From the NCBI RefSeq assembly GCF_023712105.1, contig NZ_JAMLJI010000002.1, forward strand, positions 186,001 through 250,000: DNA of 64,000 nucleotides, given 5' to 3'. The stretch comes from Larsenimonas suaedae. Lineage in GTDB: Bacteria > Pseudomonadota > Gammaproteobacteria > Pseudomonadales > Halomonadaceae. Under the pieces are notes generated by a model. That model was not told where the DNA came from. It made no database searches and saw nothing but the letters and a program-made list of their open reading frames with translations. Below are positions 1 to 7,812 of this stretch, in pieces. Within the stretch, counting starts at the first letter, position 1. Each line of letters starts with the position of its first letter. Both the position numbers and the translations under genes were made by a program.

Positions 1-56
1 TGGCTGAACGGTACGGCGCACTCAATTTGTCATACATCATACTTCATACCCCATTA

Positions 57-81
57 GACCTTGGCGTATCAGACCAAGGTC
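57..81. promoter_or_regulatory. Perfect inverted repeat upstream of dihydroxyacetone kinase
   Basis: GACCTTGG (57-64) and CCAAGGTC (74-81) form a perfect 8-bp inverted repeat around a 9-nt spacer. It lies about 100 nt upstream of the kinase start. No T-run follows, so a terminator is unlikely. An operator for a dimeric regulator, or an mRNA leader hairpin, would fit. The region from 1 to 178 holds no other gene I can support. Confidence 0.4.
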
Positions 82-178
82 ATGTACGACGCCCTGCCAC
101 CAAAGAACGCCGTTTCCCCATCCTCAACGCGTCGAATGCGCGCTACGCTGTAGGCACACTCATCACGGCGAGAAATCG

Positions 179-1831
179 ATGAAGCGTTTTTACAATGCAC
201 CTGAGCAGGTGGTGGACGAAGTGCTCGAGGCCGACGCCCATCTGCGCTCGGTGCGTTTATCGAGCCGAAAAAGCGGCATGCGCATTCTGGTGCGAGACGA
301 TTGGGACAAGAACGACCAGGGCCGCACGCAGGTGGCCCTGCTCTCGGGCGGCGGCGCGGGTCACGAACCTGCCCATGCGGGGTTTGTCGGCGAGGGGATG
401 CTTACGTGCGCGGTCTCCGGCAGCGTCTTCGCCTCGCCCTCGGTCGACGCCGTGATGGCCGGACTCAGAGAGGTCTGCGGCGAGGCGGGCTGCTTGATGA
501 TCGTCAAGAACTACACCGGTGACCGGCTCAATTTCGGGCTGGCCGCAGAGCGGGCGCGCGCCGAAGGGCTCAAGGTCGACATGGTGATCGTTTCGGATGA
601 CATCGCCCTCGATGATGCCCCTCAACCGCGCGGCATCGCCGGCACCATCGCCATCCACAAGATCGCGGGCTACTACGCCGCCCAGGGCACCTCGCTCGAT
701 GAGCTGCGCCCGCTGATCGATGATGCCGCCTCGCGACTGGCCTCGCTCGGCATGGCGCTCGACGGCGCAACGCTTCCGGGCCAGGAGCCCTCTCCGCGCT
801 CCCCCGAGCTTGGGCTTGGCATTCACAACGAGACCGGCGCCAAGGACGTCTCGCCCAAAAGCGCCCGCGAGGCATTGAAGCTGGTGCTCGAGCCGCTGAT
901 GGAGGCCATGCAGTCGCGCCACGGCCCGAAGGTACAGGTCATTGCGCTGCTCAATAATCTCGGGCGCTGCACCTCGCAGGAGATGATGGTGCTCACCCAC
1001 GCCTTGCTCGAATCACTTGGCCCTGACCGACTGCCGATGCTGATCGGCCCGGCGCCGATGATGACATCGCTCGACATGCACGGCTTTTCGATCACGCTAT
1101 TGCCGTTCGAGTCCGACCTTGAGACCGCCCTCAGCGCGCCCGCCACTGCGCCGGGCTGGCCGGGGATCCGCCACGTCACCACGCCGGACCGCTTCGAGCC
1201 TGATGTGTCTGATCAGAACTCGGTATTGACCGACAACGCCCCCCAGGAAGAACGCATCGCCACGGCACTCAGGCAGGTAACGGCGTCGCTGATCGATGCC
1301 CGTGAAGAACTCGATGCACTTGACGCCAAAAGCGGCGACGGCGACGCCGGCGCCAGTTTCGAGCAAGGGGCCAGGGCCATCGAGCAGGCCCTCGACGACG
1401 CGCGCCTTCCGACCGAGCGCTGGGTGCCCGCACTCAAGGGCATCGGCGAACTTCTGGCGCGGGACATGGGCGGCTCGAGCGGCGTGCTGCTTTCGATTCT
1501 GTTTACCACCACCAGCGCCGCGCTCGAGGAATCCGACGGCGACTGGGCCCACGCGCTCGCTCAGGGGGTCGAGCGGATGCAAACCTACGGCGGGGCACAC
1601 AAGGGCGATCGCACCATGCTCGACGCATTGATTCCGGCCATCGATGCTGTCCGCGACGGCGGCGATCTCAAGGCCATGGCAGATGCTGCGCGCCAGGGCG
1701 CCAACGCCACCGCCGAGATGAAGGAAGCCCGCGCCGGGCGCGCGTCCTACATTCCGGGCGAGAAGCTTGACGGCGTGACCGACCCCGGCGCCGAAGCCGT
1801 TGCGCGCGCGATCAACGCGCTGGCGACATAG
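179..1831 (+). CDS. dhaK: Dihydroxyacetone kinase, ATP-dependent, DhaK-DhaL fusion
   Basis: The 550-residue protein joins a DhaK substrate-binding domain (about 1-330) to a DhaL ATP-binding domain (about 355-550), the layout of single-chain ATP-dependent dihydroxyacetone kinases. It would phosphorylate dihydroxyacetone to DHAP in the cytoplasm, feeding glycerol or DHA into glycolysis. In DhaK I see the GGGAGHEP motif (57-64) and LGIHNETG with His216, the position that binds DHA covalently in this family. In DhaL, Asp382, Asp387 and Asp389 (DAKSGDGD) match the three Mg-ATP aspartates. No PTS partner (DhaM) lies nearby, consistent with ATP as donor. It stands alone, preceded by the inverted repeat at 57-81. 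A triose or tetrulose kinase activity cannot be excluded. Confidence 0.92.
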   Translation: MKRFYNAPEQVVDEVLEADAHLRSVRLSSRKSGMRILVRDDWDKNDQGRTQVALLSGGGAGHEPAHAGFVGEGMLTCAVSGSVFASPSVDAVMAGLREVCGEAGCLMIVKNYTGDRLNFGLAAERARAEGLKVDMVIVSDDIALDDAPQPRGIAGTIAIHKIAGYYAAQGTSLDELRPLIDDAASRLASLGMALDGATLPGQEPSPRSPELGLGIHNETGAKDVSPKSAREALKLVLEPLMEAMQSRHGPKVQVIALLNNLGRCTSQEMMVLTHALLESLGPDRLPMLIGPAPMMTSLDMHGFSITLLPFESDLETALSAPATAPGWPGIRHVTTPDRFEPDVSDQNSVLTDNAPQEERIATALRQVTASLIDAREELDALDAKSGDGDAGASFEQGARAIEQALDDARLPTERWVPALKGIGELLARDMGGSSGVLLSILFTTTSAALEESDGDWAHALAQGVERMQTYGGAHKGDRTMLDALIPAIDAVRDGGDLKAMADAARQGANATAEMKEARAGRASYIPGEKLDGVTDPGAEAVARAINALAT

Positions 1832-1854
1832 ACAGAATCCTTCAAGCGCCCCGT

Positions 1855-1871
1855 CCGGCCACCCTGGCCGG
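1855..1871 (+). terminator. Possible weak terminator after dihydroxyacetone kinase
   Basis: CCGGCCA (1855-1861), loop CCC, TGGCCGG (1865-1871) makes a stable 7-bp hairpin 24 nt after the kinase stop codon. No U-tract follows, so intrinsic termination is uncertain. Confidence 0.35.
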
Positions 1872-2080
1872 GCGGGCCTTCACCGCCCTACGTGTTTCGC
1901 CCTCATCGCATTCCACACCCTCATCGCCTCCCACGCGCCTCTACAGCTCAAATATTTACTCCCCTTAAATTTCAGTAACCGCCTTACAAATCTAAATACA
2001 AATCTATATCATTCACAAAAATTCTTATAACACCATGACACCGTGACCCGCATTCAACGCCTTGCAGGGAACACCAGGGA

Positions 2081-4309
2081 ATGACCGATCAAAAAAATAC
2101 CGGACTCACGGCGCTTGCCATCGCACTCGGCTCTGCGTTCGTGCTGTCTTCCGCCCACGCCGCGACCAATGAAGGCGGCGTGGGCGCATCGAGCCAGGCG
2201 CCAGCCGCGTCGACGAATGACGGCGACAAGGTCGTGGTGCTCTCCACCGCGCTCGAGACACTGAAGCAGGCCCCGGGGGTGTCCATCATTACCGCGGAAG
2301 ACATCAAAAAGCGGCCGCCGGTCAATGATCTGTCCGACATCATTCGCCGCATGCCGGGGGTTAACCTCACCGGCAACAGTGCCTCGGGCCAACGCGGCAA
2401 CAACCGCCAGATCGACATTCGCGGCATGGGTCCTGAAAACACGTTGATCCTGATCGACGGCGAGCCGGTCAGCTCGCGTAATTCCGTGCGCTACGGCTGG
2501 CGCGGCGAGCGCGACACAAGAGGCGACACCAACTGGGTACCGCCCGAGCAGGTTGAGCGTATCGAGGTGCTTCGTGGCCCGGCCGCGGCCCGCTACGGCT
2601 CTGGCGCCATGGGCGGCGTGGTCAACATCATTACAAAGCCCCCCACTGATACTTATCAGGGCTCGTTCAGCGTCTATACCAACCTGCCCGAATCGAGCGA
2701 TGAAGGCGCCACCAAACGCGCCGATTTCAGCCTGAGCGGCCCGCTGGCCGAGCACCTCACCTTTCGGCTCTACGGCAGCATCAACAAGACCGAGGCCGAC
2801 CACCCGAACATCAATGATGGCGTCTCCGACAGCGACCCCGCCGGCAACGAGGGCGTTCGCAACAAGGACATCAACGCACTGGTGGCCTGGGCGATGACCG
2901 AGGCACAGACGCTCGAGCTCAGCGCCGGGTACTCCCGCCAGGGCAACATCTACACCGGTGACACCCAGAACAGCATGGGCACCGACACCACATCCGCGCT
3001 TGCCGACGACGGCGCCGAGACCAACCGGATGTACCGACAGGACTTCCGAATCACCCATAAGGGCCAATGGAACGACTGGGATACCCGCGTTAGCGCGCAG
3101 TACGAAAACACCCGTAACGTTCGGCTCGAGGAAGGACTCGCCGGACGTTATGAGGGCGCCATCGGCGGGGGCGGCGATGAACTGAACTTCAGCGAAAGCG
3201 AGCTCGACAGCTACCGCCTCAGCGCCGAGGCCGACTACTACGCCCACACCGCGCTCGATCAGGTCATCACGATAGGCGCGGAGTGGAATCGCGATACGCT
3301 CGACGATCCGGCCTCGATGGCCCAGACCTCGAACGACCCGATTCCCGGCTACAGCAACAGCGCACGCGGCGATACGAGCGCCGAGCAGGCGGGCGTGTAC
3401 ATCGAGGACAACATCGAGCCGTGGAAAGGCACCGTGATCACTCCAGGGCTTCGCGTCGACCACCACTCCACCTTCGGCACCGAGTGGAGCCCGAGCCTCA
3501 ACCTGTCGCAGGCGCTCAGCGAGCACCTCACCCTGAAAGCGGGCGTGGCGCGCGCGTTCAAGGCGCCAAACCTCTATCAGAGCAACGGCGACTATCTGCT
3601 GGTCACCCGCGGTAACGGCTGTCCGCTCGGCGTCGATGGTCCCTGCAGTCTGCTCGGCAATGAGGATCTCGACGCCGAGACCAGCATCAACAAGGAACTC
3701 GGGCTTCAGTATCGAAACGATCAGTGGGTGGCAGGCCTTACGTATTTCCGTAACGACTACAAGAACAAGATCGTCTCGGGCACCGACGTGCTCGGGCGCA
3801 CCGCGGTCGACGACCGGGCGATCCTTCGGTGGGAGAACGCCAATAATGCGGTCATCCAGGGCGTGGAGGGCACGCTCCAGATTCCGCTGACCGAGTCGCT
3901 TCTGTGGGTCAACAATTTGACGTGGATGCTTGAAAACGAAAACCGCGACACCGGCAACCCGCTCTCGGTGATTCCTGAGTACACGTTGAATTCTTCACTG
4001 GACTGGACCGTCAACGAGCGGATCGACACCCAGCTCTACCTCACCTGGTACGGCAAGCAGGAGGCGCCTTCGAACGCCACCATCGCACTTCAGGAACGCA
4101 CCGGCATCAATGATGACAGCCGCTCGCCCTACAGCATCGTCAGCTGGAACGCGGGCTACCGGTTCACGCCCAACCTTCGCGGCGGAATCGGCGTTCGAAA
4201 CCTGTTCGACAAGCGCCTGTACCGGGAAGGCAACTCGAGCGGGGCCGGCGCTGCCACCTATAACGAGGCCGGCCGTTCGTTCTACACCACGCTCACTGCG
4301 AGCTTCTAG
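2081..4309 (+). CDS. fepA: TonB-dependent catecholate siderophore (ferric enterobactin-type) receptor
   Basis: The 742-residue protein is an outer-membrane TonB-dependent receptor. It has a signal peptide ending at about AHA (28), a TonB-box-like stretch DKVVVLST (about 49-56), a plug domain, and a 22-strand barrel ending in the aromatic TASF. Stretches such as IRGMGPENTLILIDGEPVSS, WRGERDTRGD and EVLRGPAAARYGSGAMGGVV are characteristic of the FepA/PfeA/PirA group, so the substrate is probably a ferric catecholate. Two cysteines in NGCPLGVDGPCSLL probably form an extracellular loop disulfide. The ATG is preceded by two AGGGA stretches, one 10 nt away and one directly adjacent. The about 200 nt upstream are markedly AT-rich and should hold the promoter, but I could not define a convincing Fur box. 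No siderophore synthesis or inner-membrane uptake genes are adjacent. Confidence 0.93.
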   Translation: MTDQKNTGLTALAIALGSAFVLSSAHAATNEGGVGASSQAPAASTNDGDKVVVLSTALETLKQAPGVSIITAEDIKKRPPVNDLSDIIRRMPGVNLTGNSASGQRGNNRQIDIRGMGPENTLILIDGEPVSSRNSVRYGWRGERDTRGDTNWVPPEQVERIEVLRGPAAARYGSGAMGGVVNIITKPPTDTYQGSFSVYTNLPESSDEGATKRADFSLSGPLAEHLTFRLYGSINKTEADHPNINDGVSDSDPAGNEGVRNKDINALVAWAMTEAQTLELSAGYSRQGNIYTGDTQNSMGTDTTSALADDGAETNRMYRQDFRITHKGQWNDWDTRVSAQYENTRNVRLEEGLAGRYEGAIGGGGDELNFSESELDSYRLSAEADYYAHTALDQVITIGAEWNRDTLDDPASMAQTSNDPIPGYSNSARGDTSAEQAGVYIEDNIEPWKGTVITPGLRVDHHSTFGTEWSPSLNLSQALSEHLTLKAGVARAFKAPNLYQSNGDYLLVTRGNGCPLGVDGPCSLLGNEDLDAETSINKELGLQYRNDQWVAGLTYFRNDYKNKIVSGTDVLGRTAVDDRAILRWENANNAVIQGVEGTLQIPLTESLLWVNNLTWMLENENRDTGNPLSVIPEYTLNSSLDWTVNERIDTQLYLTWYGKQEAPSNATIALQERTGINDDSRSPYSIVSWNAGYRFTPNLRGGIGVRNLFDKRLYREGNSSGAGAATYNEAGRSFYTTLTASF

Positions 4310-4332
4310 GCACGGAAGCTCTAGGCCCTGCC

Positions 4333-4392
4333 GCCCCGGTGAATGCCGGGGCGCGTCCTGTCACACACAAATGCCCCGGTGAATGCCGGGGC
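4333..4392. repeat. Two identical hairpin units in tandem
   Basis: GCCCCGGTGAATGCCGGGGC occurs twice, at 4333-4352 and 4373-4392, exactly 40 bp apart. Each copy folds into a 7-bp stem (GCCCCGG/CCGGGGC) with a TGAATG loop. They lie between the convergent receptor and MFS genes. Neither has a U-tract, so they may act as bidirectional roadblocks or mRNA stabilisers, or be members of a dispersed REP-like family. Confidence 0.7.
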
Positions 4393-4424
4393 GGTGTTCT
4401 GACGGAAAGAGATAACCAACTACG

Positions 4425-5609
4425 TCAGGCGCGCGCCCGGCCGACATGCGAGGCGACACCCACCACGGCGGTCACCACCGCAATCGCGCCGCCCAAAAGC
4501 GCGACACCGTTCCAGGCGTAGTGCTGATACATCCACGCAGACGCCAGCGACCCGAACGCCCCGCCCAGAAAATAACAGGTCATGTAGCCGGCATTCAGAC
4601 GACTGCGCGCGGCCTGATCGATTGCATAGATCAGATTCATGTTGGTGATATGCATCGCCTGAACCGCCAAATCCAGCAGCACGATAGCAACGACCAGCCA
4701 CACAAGTTCATGGGGCACCCACCACAAAAGCCCCCAGGCGATCAGAAGCATCACCGCTCCGGCAAGCGTGGTCTGGTGACCGCGCCCCTGATCCACCAGA
4801 CGCCCGGCCTGGCGAGCGGCAAGCGCCCCGACCGCCCCGGCAAGGCCAAACAGCCCGATCACGGCGTCGCTGTACTGAAACGGGGGGCTTGAAAGCAAAA
4901 AGGCCATGGAGGTCCAGAACACGCTGAACATCGCAAACACCAGAAATCCGATCAGCGCCTGACGCCGCAGCAGCGCATGCGCCCTGAACAGATGACCGAT
5001 CGAGGCCAGAAGCGTGGCGTAGGACATCCGGGTCTCGCTTTTATACGACGGCAACGCCCTGTAAAGCGCCACCGCGTTGATCAGCATCAAGACACCCGCG
5101 ACCCAATAGACGGTGCGCCAGGTGCCAAGCGAGGAGAGCGCCCCCGAAACCGTGCGCGCCAGCAGAATCCCGAGAAGCAGCCCGCTCATGACGGTCCCGA
5201 CCACCTGGCCCCGCTCTTCCGGGCGAGCAAGCGTTGCCGCAAACGGCACCAGCACCTGAGCGACCACCGAAAACACGCCGGTAAGCGCCGTGCCCACCAG
5301 CAGCATCGGTAGACTCACGGCGCTTGCGCTGATGAAAAGCCCGCCGGCGGCCAGGAGCATCATTACGCCGATCATTCGCCGCCGATCCAGCAGGTCGCCC
5401 AACGGCACCAGAAACAGAAGGCCCGCCGCGTAGCCGGCCTGGGCCACGGTCACGATGACGCCGGCATCGGCGAAGGAGAGCCCAAGCTTTCCGGCGATCG
5501 TGTGCAGAAGCGGCTGGGCGTAGTAGTTGCTGGCCACCGCCACCCCGGTGGTGATCGCCATCAGCAGGACCAGCGCCCGGCTCAAAGGGGACTCGTGCGT
5601 CTGATGCAT
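4425..5609 (-). CDS. MFS transporter, drug/metabolite exporter type
   Basis: This about 394-residue inner-membrane protein has the 12 hydrophobic segments of a major facilitator. Near the N-terminus are NYYAQPLLHTIAGKLGLS and, in the loop between TM2 and TM3, GDLLDRRRMI, the conserved MFS loop signature. This subgroup (NYYAQPLL) is widespread in proteobacteria and usually annotated as an exporter of unknown substrate. I prefer the ATG at 5609 because GAGG lies 9 nt upstream; a TTG five codons earlier (5624) is the longer option. The gene converges with the siderophore receptor across the twin hairpins. Nothing nearby indicates the substrate; a link to siderophore export is possible but is only an inference from position. 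Confidence 0.85.
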   Translation of the reverse strand: MHQTHESPLSRALVLLMAITTGVAVASNYYAQPLLHTIAGKLGLSFADAGVIVTVAQAGYAAGLLFLVPLGDLLDRRRMIGVMMLLAAGGLFISASAVSLPMLLVGTALTGVFSVVAQVLVPFAATLARPEERGQVVGTVMSGLLLGILLARTVSGALSSLGTWRTVYWVAGVLMLINAVALYRALPSYKSETRMSYATLLASIGHLFRAHALLRRQALIGFLVFAMFSVFWTSMAFLLSSPPFQYSDAVIGLFGLAGAVGALAARQAGRLVDQGRGHQTTLAGAVMLLIAWGLLWWVPHELVWLVVAIVLLDLAVQAMHITNMNLIYAIDQAARSRLNAGYMTCYFLGGAFGSLASAWMYQHYAWNGVALLGGAIAVVTAVVGVASHVGRARA

Positions 5610-5755
5610 GGGGCATGTCCTCAAGGGGTCAAAAAAAAAGAGGTCAAGGGTAGCGCATTGTCATAAAGGCGCAATCGAGCACGCACTGTCTGGCGTATTC
5701 ACCTACGCTTTGCACACTCACACACGCTTACACCAATGTACGTCCTGGAGGTTTT

Positions 5756-6562
5756 GTGAAACACCCGACCGGTATTACCCAGCGTCTGGTCACGCTGACG
5801 GCCCGCCTGGGCTACATCGCCAAAGGTGTGGTCTATATCCTGATCGGCGGTTTGGCCACCATGGCCGCTTTCGATCTGGGCGGTCAACGCGGCGGCGCCT
5901 CGGAAGCCGTGACCCAGCTTGCCGGTCAACCCTTTGGCAGCCTCATGCTCATCGCCCTGACCATCGGCCTTCTGTGCTACACCCTTTGGCGCTGGATTCA
6001 GGCCCTGTTTGACGCCGACGACAAGGGCCACTCTCTCAAGGGCCTCTGTGTGCGCATCGGCTACGTCATCAGCGGCTCGATCTACGGCATGCTCGGGTAT
6101 CGCTGCATCGAGCTTTTGATGTTGAGCGGCAGCGGCGGCAACTCCACGGCCTCGTCTCGAACCGCAACGCTCATGAGCCATACCGGCGGGCAGATTGCGG
6201 TCGCACTCGTTGGGGTGGTGTTCTTTTGTGTGGGCCTTCGTCAGTTCCAGCGTGCGATCAAACAGCACTACCGCAAATCCTGGCGCACGCACCGCATGCC
6301 GCAGCACCAGCTGGCAATAGCCGATACGGTCGCCCGCTGGGGCCTGTGCGCACGGGGCGTGGTGTTCGCCATCATCGGCGGCTTTCTGGGCATTGCCTCC
6401 TGGACTGCCAACCCCGATCAGGCCAAGGGACTTGGCGGCGCACTGGTCACGCTTGCCCAGCAACCGTTTGGCCCGGCGCTTCTGATCGTGGTGGCACTTG
6501 GGCTTCTCGCCTACGGCCTTTACTGCTTCGTCAACGCCCGCTACCGGGACACGCAGGCTTAA
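5756..6562 (+). CDS. DUF1206 family integral membrane protein
   Basis: The 268-residue protein contains repeated units of two transmembrane segments. Each begins with a motif like ARLGYIAKGVVYILIGG (17-33), repeated as ...IGYVISGSIYGMLG and ...WGLCARGVVFAIIGG. This three-fold arrangement is typical of DUF1206, a family of unknown function. It starts with GTG, which is well supported by TGGAGG 5 nt upstream. It is transcribed divergently from the MFS gene and is followed, after an intervening hairpin, by the NIT-domain gene. I cannot assign a function. Confidence 0.85.
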   Translation: MKHPTGITQRLVTLTARLGYIAKGVVYILIGGLATMAAFDLGGQRGGASEAVTQLAGQPFGSLMLIALTIGLLCYTLWRWIQALFDADDKGHSLKGLCVRIGYVISGSIYGMLGYRCIELLMLSGSGGNSTASSRTATLMSHTGGQIAVALVGVVFFCVGLRQFQRAIKQHYRKSWRTHRMPQHQLAIADTVARWGLCARGVVFAIIGGFLGIASWTANPDQAKGLGGALVTLAQQPFGPALLIVVALGLLAYGLYCFVNARYRDTQA

Positions 6563-6590
6563 ACCCGCCGCTCTCGCTCAAGAAGCTGAA

Positions 6591-6644
6591 GCGCGGCTCG
6601 ATAGTAATGACATACGTACCCCTTATTACTTACTCGAGCCGCGC
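6591..6644 (+). promoter_or_regulatory. Long hairpin abutting the start codon of the NIT-only gene
   Basis: GCGCGGCTCGA (6591-6601) and TCGAGCCGCGC (6634-6644) are perfect 11-bp inverted repeats. Inside them AGTAAT (6603-6608) pairs with ATTACT (6625-6630), giving an extended stem with small bulges. The structure ends 2 nt before the ATG at 6647 and covers the place where a ribosome-binding site should be, so it may block translation. It lacks a U-tract, which argues against a plain terminator for the preceding gene. Confidence 0.6.
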
Positions 6645-6646
6645 CC

Positions 6647-7696
6647 ATGAATCGACCCGCCGTTATATCCAGGCCCGTGCTCGCCCTCCTGCTGGGCCTT
6701 TTTATGGGCGCTGCTGCCACCGTGGCCCTTGGCGTTTACACCCTCGAGCAACGCGCGATACGCGACACCACACAGCATTTACTCGAACACATTGATGTGG
6801 CCCGCGCCGGAAGCTCTCTGGTGCATGCACTTCAGCGCGAGCGCGGCCTGTCCTTTGGCCGTGCCGGAAGCACCGATGGCCACTTCGATACCGCGCTCGA
6901 GCACCAGCGCGCCCTCACCGATGCACGCATTGCGCAGTGGTTGAAGAAAGCTGCGCCGTTTCTGGCCGAATCACCTCAACTCGACCGCACCGCGGATAAC
7001 CTGGGCTCCCTCGAGCAAATTCGAAGTGACATCGACGACCGCCTGCTGCCTGCGAGACTGATCCTCGATCATTACACCGGCGTGAACCTCGCGCTTTTAA
7101 ACCACATCAGCCGTCTGAGCGCCGAGTCGACGCACACTAAAACCGTCCGACGTCTGACGAGCTGGCACAGCTTGGTGATGGCGAAGGACCTCGCCGGGCT
7201 CGAGCGCGCCCTTGTGGCCCACGCCTACGCCGCCGACACCATGCCCGGGCTAATGTTTCGACGCTACATGCAGGTGCTCGAGCAGAAATACGCCTACCTC
7301 GATATCTTTCGCGCCAATGCCACGCCCAGGCTGCTCGAGCACAGCCAGAACGTGTTATCAAGCCAGGTGATTGATGCGCTTCAAAAAGAACGGCTTTGGG
7401 TGATGAAAAACGCAGGGCTTCCCAACGCCCTGAACCGGGACCCGCGCGTCTGGTTCGAGCTGATATCGCAGCGGGTCGATGCCCTCGGGCGTCTCGAGAC
7501 CGTCGTCGTGGAAGAGCTTGAAGCGCTAATTGATGCGCGAAACACGCGTGCCAGATACCTTATGAATCGCTGCGCGTTCGGCGTGGCGGCAGGCCTTGTA
7601 TTCATGGGGGCACTTTTACTGCGCCTGGTACGCCGAGCACGCCGCCAGGCCCTGACCGAGGCGCCGCGCTTGAGCTTGTCACATGGGAGGCGGTAA
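6647..7696 (+). CDS. Membrane-anchored NIT (nitrate/nitrite-sensing) domain protein without output domain
   Basis: This 349-residue protein has an N-terminal TM (about 10-30), a long helical periplasmic region and a second TM (about 303-325), then only a short basic tail. The periplasmic part contains SSLVHALQRERGLSFGRAGS, the signature found in NIT domains (PF08376), and VMAKDLAGLERALVAHAYA. It resembles the sensor half of the chemoreceptor encoded just downstream ([39 protein letters not shown]), so the two are probably duplicates. It has no HAMP, kinase or methyl-accepting domain. It could act as a co-sensor or a ligand sink, or signal through contact with another membrane protein. No good Shine-Dalgarno is visible because the start lies directly behind the hairpin at 6591-6644. 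Confidence 0.8.
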   Translation: MNRPAVISRPVLALLLGLFMGAAATVALGVYTLEQRAIRDTTQHLLEHIDVARAGSSLVHALQRERGLSFGRAGSTDGHFDTALEHQRALTDARIAQWLKKAAPFLAESPQLDRTADNLGSLEQIRSDIDDRLLPARLILDHYTGVNLALLNHISRLSAESTHTKTVRRLTSWHSLVMAKDLAGLERALVAHAYAADTMPGLMFRRYMQVLEQKYAYLDIFRANATPRLLEHSQNVLSSQVIDALQKERLWVMKNAGLPNALNRDPRVWFELISQRVDALGRLETVVVEELEALIDARNTRARYLMNRCAFGVAAGLVFMGALLLRLVRRARRQALTEAPRLSLSHGRR

Positions 7697-7732
7697 CGGT
7701 TATACCCTGCCAAAGTATCAGGATACTCATCG

Positions 7733-7760
7733 TCAAGCATTGAGACGGCCCAACCGATAG
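7733..7760 (+). promoter_or_regulatory. Possible sigma-28 (FliA) promoter of the chemoreceptor
   Basis: TCAAGCAT (7733-7740) and ACCGATAG (7753-7760) resemble the sigma-28 consensus TAAAGTTT-N11-GCCGATAA, with a 12-nt spacer. The match is 5/8 and 6/8. It ends 52 nt before the chemoreceptor ATG. Flagellar-class control of a chemoreceptor would be expected, but the match is imperfect. Confidence 0.35.
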
Positions 7761-7812
7761 TTCCCTAACTACATTTCGGTTTGTTCGATTCACTTAATGA
7801 CGAGCGCCTTCC

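Noticed and set aside
1990-2030. Possible Fur box upstream of the siderophore receptor
   Set aside because: Best alignment to the 19-bp consensus gave only about 10 of 17 matching positions, no better than chance in AT-rich DNA.
2054-3526. Long open frame antisense to the siderophore receptor (490 codons)
   Set aside because: It is a GC-rich codon-position shadow of the well-supported receptor gene; its translation is Ala/Arg/Gly/Val-rich without domains.
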